Assembly: GCA_963205305.1 (NCBI GenBank)
Contig: CAUJIC010000051.1
Span: 1 to 35,725, forward strand
Origin: Pseudomonadota bacterium
Lineage (GTDB): Bacteria; Pseudomonadota; Alphaproteobacteria; Rickettsiales; UBA3002
DNA: 35,725 nt
Direction: 5' to 3'
How positions within the stretch are numbered: position 1 is the first letter of the stretch; each line of letters opens with the position of its first letter. Positions 16,082-24,067 of this stretch are shown piece by piece. A program made the position numbers and the translations under genes. The notes below the pieces were generated by a model that saw only the letters and a list, made by a program, of their open reading frames with translations, had not been told where the DNA came from and made no database searches.

Positions 16082-16762
16082 TTGGGTATTTACGTGGATA
16101 TTGATCCCTATAAGATAAGAAATTCAAAGCGCTATCAAACTGCGCGCATGAACAGCATTCGTGCCAATAAAGATGCGAATGGTGAAATACTTTGTGCCAT
16201 TTGCGACCACGTAATCGAAGATTACCAAGCCCCCTCAGCCCAACATGTGATACCCGTTCGTGCGCTTCGAACTCGACGGTTTAAAAAAATGTGCATTGCG
16301 CTTGGCGTCGATGAGGAAACCATCAACACCTATGTGAGTAAGCCCGAAAAGGAACAATTGGAGCTTTTGGGCAAGGCCGTGAACGCCCCACAAAATATGA
16401 CGGTTACGCATCGCATCTGTAATCAGGAGGCCGATAACCCACACCGCTATGACCCCTTAGAAGCCGAGTGGGAAAACCTTAAGCTAGAACACCGCGATAG
16501 ACTCGTCAAAAAGGGGAAGGAATTCACGAAGTGGGTTTCGAACACCGAAAACGAAAATCATATTCTACTGCGTATCAATAGTATGCCGCTGGATATTCTC
16601 TATGCGGCCGAACCACATTTGACCCGACTGCGCGTTGAAGCGCTGATCAACAGCGATGATACCCATGAAGACCCGCGTTTATCAAAGCTTACTAAAGCCC
16701 TCGATAAAATGCAGGATCGTTTTGACCTCTATAACCGCAACGCGAATGAACGCGTGCGCTAG
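16082..16762 (+). CDS. HNH-nuclease-like protein with CxxC/HxxC zinc knuckle
   Basis: This protein is probably related to HNH endonucleases, though diverged. The visible core is Cys38-x2-Cys41 (ILCAICDHVI), then QHVIP with His55 in the catalytic-His position. After an insertion of about 45 residues comes QNMTVTHRICNQEADN, containing Asn105, His110-x2-Cys113 and Asn114. This fits beta-beta-alpha-metal topology with a C2HC zinc site. The C-terminal 100 residues are helical and charged. There is no signal peptide. The start is uncertain: TTG 16082, GTG 16094 and ATG 16148 are in frame without a good ribosome site. A transcript from the -10 at 16061 would begin around 16073. Its TAG shares bases with the tkt stop (CTAG, 16759-16762). 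No methylase, capsid or mobile gene is adjacent. Confidence 0.6.
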   Translation: MGIYVDIDPYKIRNSKRYQTARMNSIRANKDANGEILCAICDHVIEDYQAPSAQHVIPVRALRTRRFKKMCIALGVDEETINTYVSKPEKEQLELLGKAVNAPQNMTVTHRICNQEADNPHRYDPLEAEWENLKLEHRDRLVKKGKEFTKWVSNTENENHILLRINSMPLDILYAAEPHLTRLRVEALINSDDTHEDPRLSKLTKALDKMQDRFDLYNRNANERVR

Positions 16763-18765
16763 CTAGCCGCCTTCACAATTGCGGCGGTGGTAATCCCAAA
16801 CTTCTCGTATAGCACTTCGGCGGGTGCGCTGGCACCAAACGACTTCATGCCAATGAAGGTGCCTTCATCGCCCAGCCATTTTTCCCAGCCTTGCTCGATT
16901 GCCGCTTCAATGGCAATGCGCTTCACGCCGTCGCCCAGCACGGATTCACGATAGGCCGCTGTTTGCTGCGCGAACAATTCCATACATGGCACGCTCACCA
17001 CGCGGGTGGCGATGCCCTTGGCTTCAAGCTGCGCTTGCGCTTCCACCGCCAGCATCACTTCCGAGCCTGTCGCCAAAAGCACAACGCTTGGTTTTCCGCC
17101 TTTGGCCTCGCGGAGGATATAGGCGCCTTTTGCACAGAGATTTTCTGCTACATATTCATTGCGGTAATGTGGCAGCGCTTGGCGCGTAAGCGCGAGGATG
17201 GATGGCGTTTTGGGTGAACCAACCGCCAACTGCCAACATTCCAGCGTCTCCGTCGCATCGCACGGGCGGAAGACATTGAGGTTCGGAATGGCGCGCAGCA
17301 CCGCGAGGTGCTCCACCGGTTGGTGCGTCGGGCCATCTTCGCCCAAACCAATCGAATCGTGCGTCATCACATAAATCACGCGTTGTTCCATCAGCGCCGA
17401 AAGGCGAATTGATGGGCGGCAATAATCCGTGAACACAAGGAAGGTTCCACCGTATGGGATGAATCCACCATGCAACGCAATGCCGTTCATGGCCGCGGCC
17501 ATCGCATGCTCGCGCACACCATAATATACATAGCGGCCGGCATAATCAGCAGCGCCGAAGGCAGTCATTGGTTTTGTTTTGGTGTTGTTGCTACCCGTCA
17601 AATCCGCACTGCCACCGAGCAATTGTGGCAATTGCGGCACCAACACTTCCAGTGCATTCTGGCTCGAGACGCGGGTGGCTTCTTTGGGCTGGCTTGCAGC
17701 CAGTTGCATTTTTTGTTTGGAAACTGCTTCGACCCATGCCGTTCCTAAATCACCCGAAATACGCGCACCGAACGCATCGCGCTTGTCCGAAGCCGCATAA
17801 CGTTTCTCCCACGCCGCATATTCCTTCGCACGCTCGGCAGCAGCGCTGCGCCAGCTATCAAGCACATCGGCAGGAATCTCGAACGGTGCTGCACTCCAAC
17901 CCAAATTTTTGCGTGCGCCTGCAATTTCCTCGGCGCCCAGTGGCGAGCCGTGCGAACTGTTTTTGCCAGCCTTGGTTGGCGCACCTTTGGCAATGGTGGT
18001 GCGGCAGGCAATCAGGGTTGGCTTGTCCGATTTTTGGGCGCGGGCAATTGCGGCATGTATCGCCGTTTCGTCGTGCCCATCAATCGCATCGGTATTCCAG
18101 CCCAGCGCCTTGAAGCGCGCGCACTGGTCATCGCTCACCGTCATGCTCGTTGGGCCATCGATACAAATTTGGTTATCATCCCACAGCACAATCAGCTTGT
18201 TGAGCTTCAGGTGCCCCGCAAGCGATGCCGCCTCGTGGCTGATGCCTTCCATCAAGCACCCATCCCCTGCAATCACATAGGTAGTATGACCGACCAACGC
18301 ATCGCCAAACTCGGCATTCAGTGCGCGTTCCGCCATTGCGAAGCCAACCGCATTACTGATACCTTGGCCAAGTGGGCCCGTGGTGGTTTCAATGCCTGTC
18401 GCGTGGCCAAACTCAGGGTGGCCAGCCGTCTTCGCGCCCCATTGGCGGAAGTTTTTAATTTCATCCAGCGTCATGTCCTCGTAACCCGTTAGATAGAGTA
18501 ACGAGTAGAGCAGCATGCTGCCGTGGCCAGCGGAGAGAATGAACCGATCACGATCGGGCCAGTTGGGGTGTTTGGGGTCGAACCGCAAAAAGTCGCGAAA
18601 CAGCACGGTGGCCACATCGGCCATACCCATGGGCATACCAGGGTGTCCTGATTTGGCTTTCTCCACCGCATCCATCGAAAGGGCGGCAATAGCGTTCGCC
18701 ATATCGGCGTGGGTCACAGTGTGTGGCATAGGATTTTTCTTTGCGAGCTGGTTCATAACGCCCAT
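16759..18765 (-). CDS. tkt: Transketolase
   Basis: This thiamine-diphosphate- and Mg2+-dependent enzyme of the pentose phosphate pathway transfers two-carbon ketol units between sugar phosphates. The 668-residue protein contains the N-terminal SMDAVEKAKSGHPGMPMGMAD, the TPP/Mg2+ motif GDGCLMEG...LIVLWDDNQ (about 167-198) and the pyrimidine-domain YYGVREHAMAAAMNGIALHGG with the catalytic Glu. LGEDGPTHQPVEHLA follows, and the C-terminal transketolase domain ends in FGASAPAEVLYEKFGIT. The start is ambiguous: ATG 18765, 18756 and 18729 are all in frame. The last would begin MPHTVTHADMANAI and matches the usual family N-terminus best. It is convergent with the HNH-like gene and divergent from DUF4164. 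Confidence 0.96.
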   Translation of the reverse strand: MGVMNQLAKKNPMPHTVTHADMANAIAALSMDAVEKAKSGHPGMPMGMADVATVLFRDFLRFDPKHPNWPDRDRFILSAGHGSMLLYSLLYLTGYEDMTLDEIKNFRQWGAKTAGHPEFGHATGIETTTGPLGQGISNAVGFAMAERALNAEFGDALVGHTTYVIAGDGCLMEGISHEAASLAGHLKLNKLIVLWDDNQICIDGPTSMTVSDDQCARFKALGWNTDAIDGHDETAIHAAIARAQKSDKPTLIACRTTIAKGAPTKAGKNSSHGSPLGAEEIAGARKNLGWSAAPFEIPADVLDSWRSAAAERAKEYAAWEKRYAASDKRDAFGARISGDLGTAWVEAVSKQKMQLAASQPKEATRVSSQNALEVLVPQLPQLLGGSADLTGSNNTKTKPMTAFGAADYAGRYVYYGVREHAMAAAMNGIALHGGFIPYGGTFLVFTDYCRPSIRLSALMEQRVIYVMTHDSIGLGEDGPTHQPVEHLAVLRAIPNLNVFRPCDATETLECWQLAVGSPKTPSILALTRQALPHYRNEYVAENLCAKGAYILREAKGGKPSVVLLATGSEVMLAVEAQAQLEAKGIATRVVSVPCMELFAQQTAAYRESVLGDGVKRIAIEAAIEQGWEKWLGDEGTFIGMKSFGASAPAEVLYEKFGITTAAIVKAAS

Positions 18766-18935
18766 TTACACGTGGCACTAGGCGGGCGCAAGCGCTTGCT
18801 GCTTGTCCACACCCGCCAACTTATACACACCCCTGCCAGCAGCGTTGCAATCATGGGGGCGCTGTGGTTATTTCGGTGCAACAAAAGAAACCATAATCCA
18901 CTGTCGCTCACGCGATAGCAAAGGATGAGGAACCC

Positions 18936-19292
18936 ATGACAAGCAACGCAAAAATAACTCTAAATGAAGCTATCTCGGCGATGGAACAGGCTTATGCCCG
19001 CCTCGCCAGCGCGACGGATGTTGCCGTGTACGAGCGCGCGCAATCGGCCGCCCAGCGCGAAGCCGCGCAGCAGGAAATCAGCCTCTCGTGGCAGGCGCAT
19101 GCTAGCCAACTTGAAACATCGCTGACGCAAGCCAATTCCGAAAATGAATTCCTGAAAGCCGATAATTTGCGCCTGAGCAATCAACTGCAAGCCTTGCAGC
19201 GCGATTATCTGGAGCTTCAAGCCACGGCAGGCACCGTCGCCAGCCGCCTCGATAGCACCGTGCGCCAACTCGATTTGATATTGGAGCACTAG
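18936..19292 (+). CDS. DUF4164-type coiled-coil protein next to zapA
   Basis: This 118-residue, almost entirely helical protein has heptad-like spacing from about residue 40 to 115 (QLETSLTQANSENEFLKADNLRLSNQLQALQRDYLELQ). It resembles the DUF4164 proteins often found just upstream of zapA in Alphaproteobacteria. A role with ZapA at the Z-ring, by analogy with coiled-coil ZapB, is plausible but inferred from position. GAGGAACCC gives a strong ribosome site for the ATG at 18936. Only 2 bases separate its stop from zapA. Confidence 0.8.
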   Translation: MTSNAKITLNEAISAMEQAYARLASATDVAVYERAQSAAQREAAQQEISLSWQAHASQLETSLTQANSENEFLKADNLRLSNQLQALQRDYLELQATAGTVASRLDSTVRQLDLILEH

Positions 19293-19294
19293 CC

Positions 19295-19660
19295 ATGAGC
19301 AAAACCGTCCTCGCCCATGTGTATGGCAAAGAATATACCCTCGCCTGCGATGCAGGTCAGGAGCAGCACCTCGGTAAATTGGTGCAGGAAATCAACGCCC
19401 GCTCGATGCAACTCGAGAAGGCTGTTGGCAAATTGCCTGAGCCATTGATGCTGCTTTACACTGCCCTCATGGTGGCCGATGAGCTTTATGACACCAAGCG
19501 CGAGCTTGCCCGTAGCCGCGAGGAATTGGCACATACCCGCCAGCAGGTCGAAGAAGTGGGTGACGATGCCCGCCTTGCCCAATTAGAGGAAGAAGTGGCG
19601 GAAAACCTGCATGCTATCGCCACCCGCATCGAGGGTTTGGCCGATAAATTGAGCGCCTAA
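19295..19660 (+). CDS. zapA: Cell division protein ZapA
   Basis: ZapA bundles and stabilises FtsZ protofilaments at the division site in the cytoplasm. The 121-residue product has the N-terminal globular part (VLAHVYGKEYTLACDAGQEQHLGKLVQEINAR) typical of ZapA. The conserved LMLLYTALMVADELYD follows, then a long C-terminal coiled coil (RELARSREELAHTRQQVEEV). It is co-transcribed with the coiled-coil gene upstream and is followed by 6S RNA, the usual alphaproteobacterial order. Confidence 0.92.
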   Translation: MSKTVLAHVYGKEYTLACDAGQEQHLGKLVQEINARSMQLEKAVGKLPEPLMLLYTALMVADELYDTKRELARSREELAHTRQQVEEVGDDARLAQLEEEVAENLHAIATRIEGLADKLSA

Positions 19661-19675
19661 GGCCCCTATCACCCC

Positions 19676-19704
19676 TTGCGCTCCTGCGCTTTTTAGCCTA
19701 CATT
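19676..19704 (+). promoter_or_regulatory. Putative 6S RNA promoter
   Basis: TTGCGC (19676-19681) and TACATT (19699-19704) are separated by 17 bp. A start 7 bases further on falls at G19711, the first base of the closing stem of the predicted 6S RNA. Confidence 0.5.
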
Positions 19705-19710
19705 TGTGAT

Positions 19711-19876
19711 GAATGGTTCTGCTGGGCAGGTGCAGGTGTTGCATTACTCCGGACCGACTATCTCTTATGGGGAGCTGTCCCTGTCACGGACCCTTGGTCT
19801 GTGGTATACGGTGCCCACCTGTTCAAACGGGTCACGAGAGAATCATACCACCCACGGCTTTGGCGGTTCCATTCAC
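19711..19876 (+). ncRNA. ssrS: 6S RNA
   Basis: 6S RNA mimics an open promoter and sequesters housekeeping RNA polymerase. The region directly after zapA folds into the expected rod. GAATGG (19711-19716) pairs with CCATTC (19869-19874), then CTGCTG pairs with TGGCGG across a small internal loop. GCAGGTG near the 5' side and GGTGCCCACCTG on the 3' side form further pairing blocks flanking a central region. The length of about 165 nt and the position downstream of zapA match alphaproteobacterial 6S RNA. The exact 3' end is not certain. Confidence 0.82.
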
Positions 19877-19909
19877 TTTTCTCCAAAAATGTTAAGAAAT
19901 CTTCAGTTT

Positions 19910-19943
19910 TTGTCATAAAATTGTCATCATTGGTGGGTATGGT
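19910..19943 (+). promoter_or_regulatory. Putative Pho box and -10 upstream of the 755-aa coiled-coil gene
   Basis: TTGTCATAAAATTGTCAT (19910-19927) matches the Pho box consensus at 16 of 18 positions, with two heptamers exactly 11 bp apart. TATGGT (19938-19943) follows after exactly 10 bp, the same geometry as the E. coli phoA promoter. A transcript would start near 19950, about 24 bases before the ATG at 19974. Confidence 0.7.
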
Positions 19944-19973
19944 GAACCATCAACCCAATGAATTACGGGCATT

Positions 19974-22241
19974 ATGGCACATAAAAAATCACCTCAACAG
20001 GGCGACAATAACCCACAAGCGCTGCAAATGCAGGCAGACGAACGCTTTCCGTCCCATGCTGTCGAGGCTGAAGCGCCGACACCTATTTTTCAGGTACCCG
20101 AACGTCACCGCAAAACAAGATCCAATTCTGAGGCGAAGGCTCCACGAAATGGCTCCGCCAAACGACTGCGGGTAAAAGATCCCGAGGAATGGGAAAGACG
20201 CCGCGCAGCGAGCCTTAAGCGCAGAGAAGAAAATCGGGCTATGCGGGCAGCAGATAAAGAAGCTGAAAAAGCTGATAAAGCAAAAGCCGCTGAAAAAGCC
20301 GCACAGGATGCTGCAGACCGCGCGGCAGAAGCTATGGAACGTGCCGCCGCACGCGCACTCCACGCCGCACATTATTCCAAGCCAGAGGTAATTCGCGAGC
20401 CACTCTCTGCTGAAGAAATTGCACAAAGAGCCGCCGAAACAGCAGCACAAGCAGCCGCCATAGAAGAGGCTGAGCGCAATGCACACAACACGCGCGCCGA
20501 GGAGTTGCGCCGTGCGATTGCCCGCCGCGAGGATTTGATCGCAACACTCGATGCATCGCTGGCTACAAGCAAGGCTGACCAGCAAGACACTATCGACACT
20601 CACCGCCAAAAGCTTGCTGAACAAATTACCCAATTCGAGGCAAGCCACGCACCTAAACGCGGAACCATCAGCGAGGATGAACGCAAAACGCACAATGCAC
20701 GCGCCGAGACAATGCGCAGCGCAATCACTAACCTCGAAATACAGATGCCAGATGCAGAATCGACGACCCCCGTTGATATTCAGCGGCGGCAGGAACTACA
20801 AAAGCAACTCGTCAAAGCAAAGCGCGGATTGGCAGAACAAATAGCGAGCAGCATCGGGTACGAAAAATCACTCGACTTAGAAACGCTTAAGCCTAGAGCA
20901 CTTATTGGTGCTCTTGAGTCAGATCTTGCGGCGAGCACTGAGAGCATGGAAAGAAGAATTGGCGTACAAAGGCAGAAACTGGCCGAAGCGCGACGCGAAT
21001 TGGCAGAGGGAATATCGGATAGCTTCAGAGCGCTGCGCGAGGAGCAGAGATTAATGCGGGAGATTACGTCGCAAGCACAACGTGTTGAAGAGTTTGAAAA
21101 AGCTGAAGAGCCAAGCAAACGTGCAGCGGCTGAGGGGCAACTTAATCGGCTGGAACATGAACTCAATAAACTGAAAGGTGACTCTCGTTTTCAAGAGGAA
21201 GAACCTAAAAAGACCGAACAGGCTGCAAAGCCAGCACCCATAAAAATGAAAGAAAAAGAATCACGAGAGCAAAAACTATTCCGCGAAGCTGCCGAGGCAC
21301 AAACCGCCGCTGAAGAAGCGCGGGCTAAACATAAAGCGGCTCTCGAAAAAAGCGATCCATTAGTCAAGCGGCATGATGCTACTGCCACACACTTAGAGCA
21401 GCTTGCAGCGGCCAAAGCATCAAAACACGCAACCTACGTGGCCGCACAGCAGCCAGCAAAACCAAAGCCCGCACCCAAACCAAAACCAAAGCCCGAGCGC
21501 GAAACAGTATCCATCGCTGTGCAGGAGCCCAAACCCGTTTCCAAAGCTGATGTGAAGTCTGCCGCCGCAACTTCCGCTAAGCCTGAACCAGATTCAGAAA
21601 GCACCCCTGCTAAAAAGCGAATTCGCTACAAGAAAATTCCTAAACCCCTCCGCCCCGTTCCACCAGAGGCTCTGCTGGACAAGCCAACCGACCATGGCGC
21701 ACCTGCATCTGCGATGACGCCATCAGCAGCAAGCCCAGTTGACGCACCCAACAGCCCAAAGAAAGTAGAAGCAATGCCAGAACCCACCCTGCCCAAGCGT
21801 TCATTCGCAATGATGGTCGCCGCGAACCGCAGAACAACCGAGTCGAGTGAGCCAGTAGCAGCGGAATCACCGAGCGAAGCGCCACCACCAGCACCGAGTA
21901 GCAGACCAAATTTCGCGGAAGCTGAAATGGCACGGCGGCAGGCAGAAGAACAAGCAGCCGCCAATGCCCAAGCTGAAATGAAAGCCGCAAAGAAACGGCA
22001 AGATGCCCTCGATGAAGAAGCGCGACTTGAGACAATCCGCCAACAGGTAGTAGCCCGTTTCCGCGCACAACAAGAAGCCGCTGGCGCAACCGATACGCCA
22101 ACACCCCAAGTGCTCAGTTGGGAGCAGGAGCAGGCCGCGCGTGAAGCACAACGGGCAAAGGACGATGCTGCAAAGGATGCCCATCGTGCGCGACTAGAGC
22201 GCGAAGGGAAACTTGGTAAAAAAGGCCCCGCGCGAAACTAA
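19974..22241 (+). CDS. Large charged coiled-coil protein of unknown function, 755 aa
   Basis: I do not recognise this protein. It has no signal peptide and no membrane segment, so it is probably cytoplasmic. Residues 1-65 are polar. Residues 65-165 are Ala/Arg/Glu-rich helix. Residues 169-350 hold three diverged repeats of about 55-60 residues (HNTRAEELRRAI...HRQKLAEQI, HNARAETMRSAI...KRGLAEQI, KPRALIGALESDL...RQKLAEARRELAEGI). Residues 350-490 are further coiled coil. Residues 490-640 are Pro/Lys-rich and probably disordered, with a KPKPAPKPKPKPE stretch, and the C-terminus is again helical and charged. It lies between 6S RNA and the cyclo-ligase gene, a pair that is usually adjacent, so it looks like an insertion into a conserved neighbourhood. 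A strong Pho-box-like promoter precedes it. Confidence 0.78.
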   Translation: MAHKKSPQQGDNNPQALQMQADERFPSHAVEAEAPTPIFQVPERHRKTRSNSEAKAPRNGSAKRLRVKDPEEWERRRAASLKRREENRAMRAADKEAEKADKAKAAEKAAQDAADRAAEAMERAAARALHAAHYSKPEVIREPLSAEEIAQRAAETAAQAAAIEEAERNAHNTRAEELRRAIARREDLIATLDASLATSKADQQDTIDTHRQKLAEQITQFEASHAPKRGTISEDERKTHNARAETMRSAITNLEIQMPDAESTTPVDIQRRQELQKQLVKAKRGLAEQIASSIGYEKSLDLETLKPRALIGALESDLAASTESMERRIGVQRQKLAEARRELAEGISDSFRALREEQRLMREITSQAQRVEEFEKAEEPSKRAAAEGQLNRLEHELNKLKGDSRFQEEEPKKTEQAAKPAPIKMKEKESREQKLFREAAEAQTAAEEARAKHKAALEKSDPLVKRHDATATHLEQLAAAKASKHATYVAAQQPAKPKPAPKPKPKPERETVSIAVQEPKPVSKADVKSAAATSAKPEPDSESTPAKKRIRYKKIPKPLRPVPPEALLDKPTDHGAPASAMTPSAASPVDAPNSPKKVEAMPEPTLPKRSFAMMVAANRRTTESSEPVAAESPSEAPPPAPSSRPNFAEAEMARRQAEEQAAANAQAEMKAAKKRQDALDEEARLETIRQQVVARFRAQQEAAGATDTPTPQVLSWEQEQAAREAQRAKDDAAKDAHRARLEREGKLGKKGPARN

Positions 22242-22262
22242 CTACAAAAAAATTAGTTCATT

Positions 22263-22526
22263 CTACTGATAGACAGCGGGTGAAGCCGAGGCCACTGTGG
22301 TCGGCTCAACGGGGGCAACTACTCCGAGTAACCGCCCATAGGCATCGTAAACCTTGCCACCATTGATAGGATCTAGCTCGACCACGCCGTAACGCGTCCC
22401 TTCCGTGTCGACCATCGAAAATTGCTGCACCAGACTACCAGTTTTCACTTCTGACTTGCCGCATGCTGTTAGTGCCAAGGCAGTGCAGGCGAAGATTGCG
22501 GTTCGAATCACTACATGTGTACGCAT
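22263..22526 (-). CDS. Small lipoprotein of unknown function
   Basis: This 87-residue predicted lipoprotein has a short basic N-terminus, a hydrophobic stretch (AIFACTALAL) and a lipobox L-T-A-C-G, giving Cys at about residue 22 of the mature start. The remainder is small and polar (MVDTEGTRYGVVELDP...GGKVYDAYGRLLGVV) with no recognised domain. I start at the ATG at 22526 because GGAG lies six bases upstream; the frame is open to 22559 without a ribosome site. It is convergent with the coiled-coil gene and divergent from the cyclo-ligase gene. Confidence 0.75.
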   Translation of the reverse strand: MRTHVVIRTAIFACTALALTACGKSEVKTGSLVQQFSMVDTEGTRYGVVELDPINGGKVYDAYGRLLGVVAPVEPTTVASASPAVYQ

Positions 22527-22574
22527 ACAAAGCTCCGAGTTAGGTTGACCAATCTTCACCCTAGCGCAAAGACT

Positions 22575-22589
22575 TTAAGAATCCTTTAA
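22575..22589. promoter_or_regulatory. TTAA-N7-TTAA, possible CtrA-type site
   Basis: Two TTAA half-sites are separated by exactly 7 bp between the divergent lipoprotein and cyclo-ligase starts. This is the spacing of CtrA sites in Caulobacter and relatives. A match of only eight fixed bases can occur by chance. Confidence 0.25.
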
Positions 22590-22632
22590 GGTCTCGTTGC
22601 ACTTGAGATAAAACTTGGCATACTGACTTACC

Positions 22633-23223
22633 ATGAACCACCGAGAACAACGCGCACTGACCACCGAGAAACGCAAACTGCGCGAAAGCATGATGGCCAA
22701 GCGCATGGCATTACCGCATGCAGCAATGGTGAGCGCATCCAGTTCCGTCGCGCGCCACTTTGCCGATCACCCCATTCTCGCCTTTGCCCCCTCCTTCGCA
22801 GGCTATCGAGCCATGCGCGGCGAGTTGGATGTGATGGAAATTTTTAAACTCATGGCGCGCTTTGATAAACAAACCGCCCTGCCCTGCGTTACGAACGAAA
22901 AGTCGCTCATCTACCGCACATGGAATGTCGGAGACCCTCTCGAACGCCATATGCTTGGCATGGAAGAGCCCAGTGCCGATGCCCCAGAAATAAACCCAGC
23001 TATCATCCTCACCCCGCTGCTCGCGTTCGATGGCGAGGGTTACCGCCTTGGTTATGGTGGCGGCTATTATGACCGCACCATGGCCGCCTTGCGCGCCCTG
23101 CCCACCCCGCCCTTATTCATTGGCGTTGGCTTTAGCATGCAGGAGGTCGACCAAGTGCCTACCGATGAGAACGACAGCCCGCTGGATGGAATTTTGACCG
23201 AGCTGGGCGTGAGCATATTTTAG
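22633..23223 (+). CDS. 5-formyltetrahydrofolate cyclo-ligase
   Basis: This enzyme converts 5-formyl-THF to 5,10-methenyl-THF with ATP in the cytoplasm. The 196-residue protein has the N-terminal KRKLRESMMAKRMALP helix, central YRAMRGELDVMEI and the diagnostic C-terminal ILTPLLAFDGEGYRLGYGGGYYDRTMA (Gly-rich ATP/folate site). PTDENDSPLDGILTELG is near the end. In many bacteria it follows 6S RNA directly; here a 2.3-kb gene and a lipoprotein gene separate them. The YmdB-type gene follows in the same direction after 56 bp. Confidence 0.93.
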   Translation: MNHREQRALTTEKRKLRESMMAKRMALPHAAMVSASSSVARHFADHPILAFAPSFAGYRAMRGELDVMEIFKLMARFDKQTALPCVTNEKSLIYRTWNVGDPLERHMLGMEEPSADAPEINPAIILTPLLAFDGEGYRLGYGGGYYDRTMAALRALPTPPLFIGVGFSMQEVDQVPTDENDSPLDGILTELGVSIF

Positions 23224-23279
23224 GGTGGTGCTAGGTTTAGCTTCCCTTACCCACTGCTAACTGCTAACCGCTACCCCCT

Positions 23280-24065
23280 ATGAAACTCTTATTCTGTGGT
23301 GATGTGGTGGGGCGCAGCGGGCGCGATGCGGTGAAACGCTTCGTGCCAAGGTTGCGCGCCGAACATGGGCTCGATGCTGTCGTCGTCAATGTCGATAACG
23401 CCTCGGGTGGGTTTGGCGTCTCGGGCGATACGCTGCGTGATTTCAAAGGACATCAGATTGACGTGCTGACAGGTGGCGACCATGTATTCGACCAGAAGGA
23501 TGCGCCCTCGCTGCTTGGCAACGAAACATGGCTGCTGCGCCCCCACAATTTTCCGCCTTCGGTTCCAGGTTCGGGCTGCAAACTCTTCACCCTGCCCAAC
23601 GGCAAAAAATTACTGGTGCTGCACCTGCTCGGCCAAGTGTTCCACCGCGAATATCTCGATAGCCCATTCACGTGCGCCGATGCGGCACTCGCCCCCTATA
23701 AACTCGGCGGCAATGTCGATATGATTCTGGTCGATATGCATGCCGAAGCGACGAGCGAAAAACAAGCCATGGGGCATTACCTCGATGGCCGTGTATCCGC
23801 TGTCGTCGGTAGCCACACCCATGTGCCAACGGCCGATGCCCGCATATTGCCTAAAGGCACCGCCTACCAAACCGATTGCGGTATGTGTGGCGATTACAAT
23901 TCCATCATCGGTTTTTCACCCGAAGGGCCCATGCAGCAATTTCTCCACAAATATCGCAAAGTGCGGATGGAACCAGCTAGCGGCAACGGCACGCTTGCAG
24001 GAGCGATTATTGAAGTAGGAGATAATGGATTAGCGACGGCAATCACGCCGATTCAGTTAAGCTAA
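23280..24065 (+). CDS. YmdB-type metallophosphoesterase (TIGR00282 family)
   Basis: This belongs to the YmdB family of dinuclear-metal phosphoesterases, whose Bacillus member hydrolyses 2',3'-cyclic nucleotides and affects biofilm formation. The 261 residues align well: GDVVGRSGRDAV (Asp8), then VNVDNASGGFG, TGGDHVFDQKD, DMHAEATSEKQAMGHYLDGRVSAVVGSHTHVPTAD (the three C-terminal His ligands) and YQTDCGMCGDYNSIIG. Two metal-site residues differ from the common pattern: Asp39 replaces the Glu of GENA, and Asp67 replaces the Asn of GNH. These are conservative changes, so activity or metal preference may be altered rather than lost. It is probably co-transcribed with the cyclo-ligase gene and convergent with the small gene at 24068. 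Confidence 0.88.
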   Translation: MKLLFCGDVVGRSGRDAVKRFVPRLRAEHGLDAVVVNVDNASGGFGVSGDTLRDFKGHQIDVLTGGDHVFDQKDAPSLLGNETWLLRPHNFPPSVPGSGCKLFTLPNGKKLLVLHLLGQVFHREYLDSPFTCADAALAPYKLGGNVDMILVDMHAEATSEKQAMGHYLDGRVSAVVGSHTHVPTADARILPKGTAYQTDCGMCGDYNSIIGFSPEGPMQQFLHKYRKVRMEPASGNGTLAGAIIEVGDNGLATAITPIQLS

Positions 24066-24067
24066 AG

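Noticed and set aside
22233..22256. AACTAA...TTAGTT stem with A/T-run after the coiled-coil gene as a terminator
   Set aside because: The stem is only 6 A+T-rich base pairs, and the A-run lies in the loop, not after the stem.
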